Below are positions 49,216 to 59,900 of a DNA stretch of 64,000 bases, piece after piece. The stretch comes from Bryopsis sp. KO-2023 (taxonomy: Eukaryota > Chlorophyta > Ulvophyceae > Bryopsidales > Bryopsidaceae), in contig BSYQ01000004.1 of assembly GCA_030272585.1 (NCBI GenBank), forward strand, positions 6,820,001-6,884,000, read 5' to 3'. Each line of letters begins with the position of its first letter. Position 1 is the first letter of the stretch. Below the pieces are notes generated by a model, which saw only the letters and a list, made by a program, of their open reading frames with translations, was not told the origin of the DNA and did not search any database. Both the position numbers and the translations under genes were made by a program.

Positions 49216-49792
49216 CTGTAATACGCAAATCTTTCAGATTGCTTTAGGATCGCTAGTCTTTATTTTCGTCTGCCTTATTTTCGCGCTTTGGTCCGCGCGC
49301 GAAAACAAGGTAGCGCGAAAATAAAGCAGGCGCGGAAAAAAAAGCAATGTGAAAGATTTGCGTGGCGTCAAAAAGAACACTCTCAAAGTCAGAGTGTGGA
49401 ATGTGTTTCCACACATTCTGTGGCTGTGTTTTGAATTCGCCCCTAGACTGGGCTGTGTCTCCGTAGTTGTGCCTAAAACTGTTCTACAGTCACGCCTCAA
49501 GACCATCAAAGTCCATTGAGTTGCCGTCAGCGAACAGCTCGATCGAACGAACCCGAGCCATGTTTGAAACACCACCCCGATGTCACCAAAAAAGAAAAAA
49601 GGAAAGTGGTCAATGCTTGGGATCATTGCGTCGAGTCCACACGCGCGTGATTGCTACATACTTGCGTATCTGAACAGCCCTTTCTTTTCCGCCTGCTTTA
49701 TTTTCGCGCCTGCTTTATTTTCGCGTGCCTTATTTTCGTGCTTTGGTCCGCGCGCGAAAATAAGGTAGCGCGAAAAGATTTGCGTATTACAG
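49216..49792. mobile_element. 577-bp MITE with TA target duplication (Tc1/mariner-like)
   Basis: 19-bp perfect terminal inverted repeats (CTGTAATACGCAAATCTTT) flanked by TA on both sides (49214-49215 and 49793-49794). Subterminal zones hold several copies of a TTATTTTCGCG-type motif in both orientations around GGTCCGCGCGCGAAAA. TA duplication points to the Tc1/mariner superfamily. There is no complete transposase. A frame near 49580 (MSPKKKKGKWSML...) is only faintly reminiscent of a transposase helix-turn-helix. Confidence 0.85.
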
Positions 49793-49794
49793 TA

Positions 49795-50169
49795 GTTTCC
49801 CACCATAATCCACCCTGGGTACAAAACCCCCACCCACCCTAACACCAATTTCGATGTTTTTCCATCCTCTTTCGGGATCTGTCGCTGGTGCTGTACCGCA
49901 CAGTCAATGGCACAGTGTGTCAGACTGTGGGGAGCACATGGGGCGCGCGACGTTCAGAGTTGGTCCCGAATAAAAATGGAGCTTGCGCACAGAAACTCAG
50001 CCTTGGGTCGTGCTTAGAATATAATATAATTTCTTTCTCTGCACTAAGAGGTTAAAGCATGCGCACGGGTGTCGTCGTGGTGGCAGTCTGTTCTGCGGTG
50101 AGTGCGCCTCGACGAAACGTTTCACTTTACTCCGTGTCCCTGTGAACGGAGATGAATTTTTAATCCAAG
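49795..50169. other. Intergenic stretch
   Basis: No gene seen. A short signal-peptide-like frame at 50059 (MRTGVVVVAVCSA then GTGAGT) could be an alternative first exon of the next candidate. Confidence 0.4.
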
Positions 50170-50540
50170 ATGGAAATCCTTGTGTGGCTACAGATAGCTG
50201 GTGCCGTGCTCTTCTGCGCGCGCCGAAGGTCTGGGAGTCCCGAGGCGCGACCACCTCTGAGGGCCCCCCCTTCCGTCGTGAGCGCGGAAGAGACTTCGGG
50301 TGGTGGGGGATCCGAGGAGGTGGAGCTCTGGCAACCCTCGCCGCGCTCCTCCTGCATCCTCGGCAAGGAAAACCTCCCGGGGGCAGTCAACGTGCAGGCC
50401 CGAGATGGAAGCGAGGAGAGGTAAGCATAGAAAGCTCCACTACAACGTTTATCGTCAACAATTCGTCCCCCTGCACTTGCGGAAACAACACAAACACACA
50501 CGTTTTTAGTGTAACGAAGTGTGAACCCTTCAGGTTTTGA
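50170..50540 (+). CDS. Possible small secreted protein, two exons
   Basis: Exons 50170-50420 and 50510-50540 (TGA) join in phase to 93 aa. The start MEILVWLQIAGAVLFCARR looks like a signal peptide. The rest is Ser/Glu/Pro-rich and low in complexity. The other two frames are also open here because of high GC, so this may instead be a non-coding leader of the downstream LSG1 gene. Confidence 0.35.
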
Positions 50541-50856
50541 AGCCTGGGGCTGCGGGCAAGTCGGCGAGGGGGGCAAGGTCGCCGTCATGTGAGTTTCTTA
50601 GATTTTACCTGCTCGACCGGTTTGGGTCCTCCCTGTGCAAACACTTCTGTATTTTGTTTGCTTGTCTCTTTTGCTCGGTTCTACACCTTGACAAAGAGGC
50701 GTCTTCAAATTTCTGTCAGGATTATCGGAGTCTGACTGAAATTCACCTCGTTGCATAATATCACATAAACACGGGAAAATACTTGAGGCGCACTTCCAGT
50801 TCGCGAACGGTAACTTTGTGCAGTCCTGCTTTTGCCACGAAGCAACATTTTTTCCA

Positions 50857-53800
50857 ATGGGGAAGCACAATGGAAAAGCGAGGAAGTCGGGGGCGTCGGT
50901 CGGAAAAGCCCTCGCGAACAGGGCTCGAATGGTTCGTGAATTTATCACGTCGCGCGAATCTTCTCTTTCGACTGTTTTTTTCGCTGTGCTTCCCTCTGTG
51001 GCCTTTCTTTTCAGGGTTGTACTCATCTTAAAGGAATGAATAGAATAGCCATTACAACGAAAATCAGGGGGGAATATTGACAGAGTTAATATACCAACTT
51101 TTAGGATTTTTCAAAACAAAAAGGTTCAGTGTTGCATGTTTTCTGCATGCAGAGGACAGATGCTGTGTTTTTCTTTCATTTTGTTTTATTCATAGTCGGA
51201 TCACTGGATCATTTTTTAAAATTATTTTTCTTAAAGGGGAAAATGAATTTATCTTTCGATATATGTTTTATGAAAGATATCAGACTCTGCTTTGTCAAAT
51301 TGCTGTTTTGAGAGAACTCCTCGAGTTCATGGATCATGGCAGAAGGGATCGCATCAAAAACCTGTTTAATTTTTTTTTCAAGTTGAAAAAATAAGGGCGG
51401 AATTTTATGCCAGTTAACGAAATGATCCCCAGCTCTTTTTATATATATATTTTTTGCAGGTTTGTTTTTATGCGTAAAAATATATATGGCAGAAATCTTG
51501 GGCTAATGGATTTTATTGCCCCTTTCATTGGCCTGCTTGAAATTTTGAGAGTCTGCAGTCCCAAAAATCGTGGGCAGCTTACGTTGGATCTTGTTTTCTG
51601 TTTTTGTTTTTTCTGTGTGTAAATTGTGAATAATAGGGGATGACTGAAAATATGATTTTAACTTTTTTTTTTCTTGTCAAGGGCCCGACCCCCAGCGATG
51701 GCAAAGCGTTCAGACACACGACCGACCTGCACCAAGAACAGCAGAGTATCTTGGAGCAGAGCAACTTGGATGAAATCATGACGATGGTAAGAAAGCATGG
51801 ATCGCCCAGTCACAGTCGAATTTTCCTTTCGTTAGTTTCTTTTCTTTAGTAAAAGTTAAATACTCAAGTAATTGCCAGCACTTCTGGTCTCTTTTGGTTG
51901 AGACTGCATGAGGATCCATCAAGCATTCAGTGTAAGTGTAAAACATTCTATTTCAAAAATACTCGATGAAAATTAGGGAAAGAATGTCCCAAGAGGCACC
52001 CACCATTCAGAGTGCTGTGCCCACCACACAATCGACAAAAACAAGCTCCATGAATTTAAACAGAGTTTTTTTCTTTTTTGTTCGGTGTTGATTTTTCTCT
52101 GTTTCGACCAGGCTAGAATTGCTGGCCGAGATTTCACAGCGGAGAGGGGAAAAGTGGTGGTTTTGGATGCACATGCAGTAGGATCCAACGTCCCTCAATT
52201 CACCGAGCAAGAACGGAGACAGGCGGAGGCTCGAGTGATGGGCAGTTTGAAAGTTCCTCGAAGGCCAGCTTGGGACAGTTCGACGAGTGCCGAGAAATTG
52301 GACGAACAAGAAAGAGGCATGTTTTTGAATTGGAGGAGGGGGTTGGCGAGATTGGAAGAAAACGAGCCGGCCGTGGTGTTGACCCCTTTCGAAAAGAATC
52401 TGGAGGTGTGGAGGCAGCTGTGGAGAGTTTTGGAGCGGAGCGATATCATGGTCCAGGTAATTAACAAAAGAGAAAAATACATTTTCCAAAAATATGTATA
52501 TTCATATATTTTCTTGCATGTTTCATTGAAGCTGAGGCACTCATTCCATCTGTTCGACATTTCACCTTTTTTTGCCTGGTTGCTTCTTGAAAGTTTTCAA
52601 CGACCTCTCCAGTGCTTTGTTTCGTTTAAAAGTGTGTTCTTTTTTGAAATCCTTTTCAGGTGGTCGATTGCCGGGATCCTCTTTTATATCGCTCCGAGGA
52701 TTTGGAGGATTATGCCCGGGAAATCAACGCATCCAAATCCACGATGCTGCTGTTGAACAAGGCCGATCTTTTGCCTGCTCCAGCGAGAAAAGTTTGGGCG
52801 GACTATTTCGACTCTCAAAACATCCATTACTTGTTTTGGTCAGCGAAAATAGGCGAGGAAGAAATGAAAGCGGAAAAAAAAGAAGAGGGATTGAAGATAA
52901 GTCTGGCGGAAAACCAATCGGAGCTGCTGGGTAGGAACAAAGATAAAATTGCTTTCTACGAAGTGTTTCGGCTTTTGTTGTGGCGAAATAACAGAACAAA
53001 CTGCCCATAAATCTAACATACTTACATATTTTTTTTGGAAAGAATCCATTTATCAGTATATATATATATAGATATATATTTTTATTCCTGCAGTGAATAA
53101 AAATGCACTGCGTTGGAAATATTAGGTAAAATAATGCCTTGCCTGCTCTAAATAAGCAAAATTTTCCGCTGATGTTTCTTTTGGAACAGGATTTTTTAAA
53201 GGTTTGGTTCAAACATCCTGCATTTACTGCAACTTATACTATCAGGTACATTTTCTAACACGTTTGTTGATATTTCTAGAACCGGAGGATTCTTCCGACG
53301 ATGAAACAGACGATGGAAATCATCCTGATGGGGCGACCCGAGGTGAAGATTTTGACCGGGTGGATTCGACAGCTGCATCCAGCAGCGCCCATCCATCTGG
53401 AAATGAGGAAGCTTCTGAAATGGAGGACGAAAGAGTCCGTGTTTTGAATGCTAAAGAAGTGTTGGAGAGGTTCGAAATCAGAGCAAAAGAAGCTGTTCAG
53501 GTGGGGTGTTGAGGTTTTGGCTCGTTCCCCCCCCCCCCCCACCATTTCAACTTTCTTTCTCGTTGCAAGAATCATGGACTGGAGAGAACCACCTGTAGGA
53601 GGTTTCCTTGTCAAATTGGGGTGGAAAATTTTCCCTCCCATTGCAGCGGAGCGGTGCTGAATGGAGGACATGGCCATCTAGTCAGTAGAACCATGGAGGG
53701 ATATTTTCGGTTCAATCTTGTCTGGACACCAACTGGAATGATGAGGGTTATAACGGGGGGGGTGTTTTATTACCATTTCAGAGTGCTTCGGACGGGGATC

Positions 53801-55287
53801 CTGGGGAAGAAAAACGGCTGATGGTCGGATTGGTTGGGTACCCGAACGTTGGAAAGAGTTCGACCATCAATGTTTTGTTCGGTCAGAAGAAAACAGCCGT
53901 CGCCCCGACTCCAGGAAAAACAAAACATTTTCAGACACTGCACGTCTCGGAAACCCTGGGGCTCTGCGATTGTCCTGGTGAGCTGCTCGGCCACCTGAGT
54001 TACTTGACATGGTTCATTCACCCCTTTTGTTTTTGGCTGTTGAATTCCATGTATGGATCGTAGGTCTCGTTTTCCCTCAAATTGCTCAGTCGAAAGCTGA
54101 AATGGTGGCGGCTGGAGTAATTCCGATCGATCGATTGGTCGACGTTCTGGCCCCTGTGCAAGCCGTTGCTGAAAAACTGGGCCATCGAGGTCTTGAGTAT
54201 TTTTATGGAGTCAAACTTCCAAGGTGCTTTCCTTGTCTTTGATTGATCAAGTGGTTTATCAGCCATTCCAAATATGGATATATTTGCCAGGCAGGTTGAT
54301 TAGTCATGCGTGCAGTGTGTTTTTTTGAGTTTCACAGGGGGGTGTTCCAGCCTCCATGTTAAAAAAAACGAGCTGTAGAATTTTCACCAGCGGAAAACTC
54401 ATCAGATGCGGTGTTTCATATTTTTAATAAAATAAAATGAAATGAAAGATGCAGAAAAAATGGAATTAGTCATTCTGAAGGATTGTTTTCTCTTCCCTGC
54501 AGAACGAAAGGTGTGAAACACCCCTTGGCAGCCGAAGTGTTGGCTGCAGTCGCAGTCAGCCGGGGTTGGGTCAGACATGGAGGTTTGCCCGATGAAAACA
54601 GAACAGGCAGATTGATTTTGAAGGATTTCGTGAGCGGAAAATTGCTTTATTTCGCTTCACCCCCTGGGATGCCAAGAGAAGCCACGGTCGAGGGAAGTCC
54701 AGACAGTGCTACTGATAATGAGGGGACGGACGATGAGGTGATTGCTTGTTGGAAAATCCGGCAACCGGTAAATCTGTACATGGGTTTGAAAAAGGAAAGA
54801 AAAAGTGAAAGCAGCCGCCAAGAAGTGGACGCCATGGTGATGTTTTTTTGGCTTTCTTACTGAGTTTGCCCTGCAGGGTTTTCAAATGCATCGGAGCTGT
54901 ATGAGTGATTCTACTCGTTGATTTTTCTTTCCATTGTCGCCTATTGGCGGATGCATTGTACTTTTGATTGCATGAGATGACAGCTATTCCAAACAGGAGG
55001 GAGAAGTCTAAAATATATTGGTGGAATGTGTGCAGGGGGTTGATGGCAAGAAAAAGGACATCTTGTTAACCCCTGGTGATGAGGACGTTTTGGAGGATGC
55101 CGCCCCAATGACCAAAGAAGAAAAACTGAGAAAAGCATCCCACAAATTCCAGAAGAAAACGCGTCGAACCAAAGGGAATCGTGGGCAGCAATGGAACGAG
55201 GACAAGCCCAAGACTGTGCAAGCTTTCGTCAAAGGGAGGGGCACCTTGTCCAATGGTGTGTTGGGATCGCTGAGCACAGTTGGCTGA
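50857..55287 (+). CDS. LSG1: Large-subunit GTPase 1 homologue (60S export/maturation)
   Basis: Nine exons: 50857-50931, 51682-51786, 52112-52456, 52660-52930, 53280-53500, 53782-53977, 54064-54223, 54503-54836 and 55036-55287 (TGA). Phases match and give 652 aa, close to the 658 of the human protein. It is a circularly permuted GTPase: G4 (LLNKAD, about 207-212) comes before G1 (GYPNVGKSS, about 359-367) and G3 (DCPG, about 403-406). Other family hallmarks: LTPFEKNLEVWRQLWRVLERSD, VVDCRDPLLYRSEDLE, TPGKTKHFQTL and LKDFVSGKLLYFASPPG. An acidic linker (EPEDSSDDETDD) lies between the GTPase halves. Lsg1 releases the export adaptor Nmd3 from cytoplasmic 60S subunits (family knowledge). The C-terminal end is uncertain: a donor GTGTTG in the last exon could lead to an exon at 55986. 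Confidence 0.95.
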
Positions 55288-55780
55288 AGGGTGCTGGAGT
55301 TGGCGGTGGTAGTGGCTGCACCTTTTGTGGTTTTCCCCCAACGAAGACAGACATTTTGTTTTGGGGGTTGCCCTGCTGGGTGTTCTGTCGAGCAAGCCGT
55401 GTCTTTATTTCTTTGCTTCTGGGGAGTAGGAGGTTTGAATTTTGCTATTGATGCTCATGGAGTTGGAGGGCAGATGTCCAGTGTACCTGTTAATGCATTT
55501 CTTCAGGGATCCCATTTTAGGGGTCATGTTTATCAACCCCCCCACCCCCCCCAACAATCACAACTTGGATGGCGGACCGATAGCTTTTTTCTTATAATGC
55601 ATCCATAGTTTGTCTTACATTGTGGAGGAGAAGCACGAAACATAAAACTTTGAGCAGGACAATCGAATGAACCTGATAAGTCGGGTCGAGGTTCAAGTAA
55701 AAAGTTGATCCCGAAACCAAATGCAATTGTCAGGTGTCTTTCCAAATCACCTTATAACGAGGATATATCCAGAGTGTGCT

Positions 55781-55858
55781 TGCACAAGGAGTGGGGTTCG
55801 AAAGACTAACTCCATCAGGTCTTCAGTCTGACGCCTTGGAGCACTCGGCCACTTGTGC
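55781..55858 (-). tRNA. tRNA-like remnant, class II-like body with GAA in the anticodon loop
   Basis: On the minus strand a 7-bp acceptor stem (GCACAAG and CTTGTGC), a D arm (GCCGAGTG...GGC as in Leu/Ser tRNAs) and an anticodon arm TCAGA CTGAAGA CCTGA are visible. The T loop TTCGAAC is present, but its stem does not pair and the long variable arm is missing. It is probably a pseudogene or a tRNA-derived fragment rather than a working tRNA-Phe. Confidence 0.4.
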
Positions 55859-55985
55859 CCAAGCAAATTATCCAGCAAACTTGGCACTTCACCCATTCCA
55901 TCATTCCCATTTTAAGCTATAGCTGGAGCTTAGCTAAGCTCCACGCTCAATAATATATTCCTCAAGCTTCTTTCCGATTCTCCTA

Positions 55986-56547
55986 GGGGACTGGGTTCGG
56001 TCATTTCCCAAAAGACAAGGAGGTTCAAGTTTCCAAGGGTGGAGCAGACATCATGGTGGAAAAAGTATTATCTGGATTCGATGTTGCTGATGAAGGTGAG
56101 GGGGTTAGAACGAGGGGGACTGTGTGTCTGATGCTCACAGATGCAAACAATACTCCGACTTCGATCGACTTTGATCGACCGCAAACTCGTCCGAACTTTC
56201 GTGCACAAATAGTATCGAGTTTTACCTCAAGAATATCACAGACAGCGAGCGTGTGGCTGTGGCGGAGTGTGCCCCATTTCTCGGCACGTCCGTTCCCAGA
56301 CATGTTTTTCTGGACGCCGTTTGAGGTGACCTCGAGGGATTGTCTGAATCCTCAAAAGGCAGGTCTGCCCCTTCGACAACCTTTGGCCTCGTATCGAAGT
56401 CGTTTCGGAGTTTTTCGCGCACACCCAGGCGCGCTGGCCATGCTTATTCCCGCAAGCCCAACCTGGGTGGCTAATTTCGAGGATCTTTACTGCTTGATTC
56501 TCGCGCGTTGCTACGCAGAACCAAGACTGAAAAAATCAGGTGAATAA
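55986..56547 (+). other. Unresolved exon-like stretch, open on both strands
   Basis: After a CTCCTAG acceptor, about 187 codons stay open on the plus strand (GTGFGHFPKDKEVQVSKGG...), ending at a TGA. Another plus frame reads IEFYLKNITDSERVAVAEC (from 56215), and the minus strand is open for 92 codons (56303-56025). The content looks more gene-like than the surroundings. It may be a late LSG1 exon, an upstream exon of the next gene, or a separate gene. I cannot decide. Confidence 0.3.
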
Positions 56548-56983
56548 TTTTGCTTGTATCGAGATGGGGGTTTGGTGTGCGGCGCGTGGTGTTGGGGCGG
56601 GATCTTGCAATAATGAGCTGCGAACAAAACGATCGTCGCCGCCTTTTTGTTGAGGTTGCACCATTCGAAAAAACCTGCGACCTTGCGATCAACAAGATCG
56701 CCATTTTGTGTCGATTCATCCCTAAACGTTCACGTTTTCAACAGTCCGCATGTTTTCGGCGTAATGGGACGGACAGGTCAAAAGCGTACCCTTGCCCGTT
56801 TCTTCCGTTCAATCGTGCTCCTGCAAGTTCTGTTTAGAGAATCAAGCAGGGGGGGGGGGGAGATGAACGAAGGAGGATTAAAAAACTCAAGCAAATATGA
56901 AAAGACACCGCAAAAATGGAGTGAATGAAGTTGCACATGTACATTTTTTTGTAATGCTGGATTGTTATTGGTGAAGAATCCAG

Positions 56984-59900
56984 ATGAGCCGGTCAAGAAG
57001 ACGCACCTTGGATTATTTCGATGACTTGCTGATGTCATCAGATGATGTCACGAGACAAAGGCACTTACGGTTTGGGTCCGAGTCGACTGTCTCTTCTTCT
57101 GGTGGAGAGCCCTGGGAAGATCCTCATTACATAAAATGTCAGCAACAATGTCAGACATCGGGCTTCCGCAGTAGTGCCAGACGCCCTGAGGTTCTCCACG
57201 AGAGTTTTGGAAATAATCCGTCGCAGGTAGTAGAAAAAAATATTCTGACTTCATTTTTTCCCCTTTATTTTTGTTTGTTTTTGTTAACTAGACTGGTTAG
57301 GGATGTGCGGTGCCACCACCCGAAGAAGACAGCCTTCGATCATTTCCATTTAGACACTGTTTTCCTCTGCAAATTATGAGTCATCCTCAAGAGAGTGTAT
57401 TTACATATTTGTATAGATAGATACAGATTTCGACATAGAAATAGAAATAGATGAATGTGTGCGTTTCGTTTTAATAAGGTGGTATGGTTTGCTGTGCAGA
57501 TAGAGAATGATGAAGGGAGTGGGGTGGGGTCAGGGTCTGGGTCTGGGTCTGGGTCACATCGAAGACATTTGGGCTCTCAGTCTCACAGAGGGAGCGTTCG
57601 ATCACAAACAAAGCCATTACAGGAGTATTTTGGAAGTCATCAAGGTTTGTCCGTCTCTGAAAAACACGAGTGATCTATTTTCTGTGTAGCCCACCCGCTT
57701 TTTCTCTTTCCAAAAAAAAAGTGCTCCTCAACGATAGTCCAGAGTGGGAAATCCTTCTTCTCACCTATTTGTCAACTTAAGGAATAGACCTCTGATTGAA
57801 GAGCAGGAATGCACCCTGGGTGAACGTATTTTTGAAACGCATTTTTCGAAGGGATTGTTATTTTATGAGTTGTGTAATGGTAGGGTCGGGGTGGGGTTAT
57901 TCACTGGCAAGTCCGGAGCGTTACGAAACGACTGCAACTGTAAGGGAGCAGCAAAGAAGAAAAATGGATCAGGCCCAAGCGGGAAATCCTGACCCTTTTG
58001 AAGATTCAGAACCTGAATATTGGAGCCAAGAGTGAGCTAACTTTTTTTTTCAATTTAATATTTATTGACTGAAGAGTGAAAAGGGGGGGGGGGCTTCAAG
58101 AACTTGATTCCTATCGGAAGGGAAAAAGTTGTGATTCTTTTTGGGGGGGAGGAAAGATGAAAGAGGGAATTTGTTGTTTTTTCGTTTCATTTTCGAGAAG
58201 AATGAGGGAGGAAACAAGAATTAGTATCAATATCACAATGATCGTTTCTTTCGCTTCTGCAAATTTTTTCTCCTCTTTTCTTTTAATAGGTGTCAATATC
58301 GGTACCAGAAACCTTCCAACAGGTGAATTTTTTTTTCCACCTGGCTCATTTTTTGATTTTTTTTGTTTCTGTTTGTTATGAAAACACAGAAGTCAAGGTG
58401 GAGAAGCTGGCAGCACAGTCGAAAGCATTTCCTTGAGGATCAACAAAGCATATCAGCACATTGCTGCACCAGCTGCCAGGGTTCCGATTTCGCCGTTCGC
58501 TGTTCACCAGGAAAATGAACGTCAATATCAACAGTCAAGATCGAAGCCTTTGCAAAATAACAGGCATTCCCGACAGTCACACAGGAATCCGAGCTCATCA
58601 GATATTTACACAACCCACCAGAGGGTTGAAAGTCGAGATTTTGGCGGAGCTGGGGTTTCCCGCAAGGGGGGTCCTGTGGTGAAAAACAACGAACTCTTTG
58701 AGTACAGCTTGATGCCCAGAATCATGCCGAACTCTGGGGAGGATCAGGTGATTTGCTTGGAAATTCTGGCAGGAAATTGATGCTTTGTGAAGGCTGTGAG
58801 CATAATGTCAATATTTCACTACCGAAACAATTTTAAGAATCTTGAAAGCAAACCTCAACAGGAAATAATTGAAAAAAAACACATGTCAGTCAATTAAATG
58901 TTGGCACTGTGAGATTACTCCCTAGGCTTTCAGCTCTGTTTTGTTTTTTCCAAACCTCATGAAATGGAGAGTTTAACCTTTTTTTTCCCCGATTTTCATT
59001 TTTCTTCTGTTCCAAAGACAGCCCAACACTTTTTGGACAATGGTTTTTTGTGTTTTTTTGTTGCATGATGATATAATCAAGTTGCCTCGCTATTGTGTTT
59101 CGATTTTAGATCGGGGACTTTCACAAGGCTTGTCTGGATTCACAACCACAAAGCAACTGTAGGACTTCTTTGACGCTGAATTCTTGGCTGGGGGAAACCA
59201 TAGATCCCACATTCACAATGGAGTCGTTTGCTCTGAGTGCCCAAGATAATGCTCGGCTGTCTTCCGGCTCCTTAGAATTTGATGTGACTGATCAGCGTCC
59301 AAGAACAGCAACCAGCGAAGTGGCATCCATGGGGTCTGTTGGGAGTTGGGAAAACGAGGTAGGAAAAACAGAGCTTTTTAGGAATGGGGTGTTTCTGGAG
59401 GAAAAAAATGCAGCTGTCGAAAGAGTTTTGAATGGTCGACAGGAATTGACGTTTGTTTGTTTTTTTTGATATTGTTGCTGGTTTCTTAGTTTTATTGAAA
59501 TGTGTATGCCTTTTCTTCAAAGTGGAAAAGAAAATGTGGGAAAAACTTTTGGTGATAATTTAAGCTGCATCATTTGTATTGTTGAATCTTGTCCAAAAAC
59601 GATTTCGAAATTTTTTGCCTTGAAGAAATGTTATAAATTTGAGGAGGCATCGTCCCAGCAAAAACCGTGGTAAGAACAGGTTTTTCTGGGTTTTTTTCTC
59701 GTTAATTTTATTTAATGTTCTCCTGTTCAGGATATGTTCGCAGTCAGCAAATCAGAAAAAAGATCTGCTGGCGTTAAGCCTATGGTAAGAATTTTTCACA
59801 ACTATTTCTGAAAAGCAAATCAACAGCTGACAAAATATGGCGCATGAACAGCTATTTTTCCAAAAAAAACAAAAAAAGTATCCCATCATTTACTCACCCA

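Noticed and set aside
49234..49626. 130-codon minus-strand frame inside the MITE as a transposase
   Set aside because: No DD(E/D) motif, and it extends into the subterminal repeats; the MITE has no room for a full transposase.
50537..50758. Plus-strand frames between the possible secreted protein and LSG1
   Set aside because: They run across consensus splice sites and homopolymers without a conserved motif.
56025..56303. 92-codon minus-strand frame (MSGNGRAEKWG...) as a gene
   Set aside because: The plus strand is open over the same stretch with equally plausible content, so the strand cannot be decided by eye.
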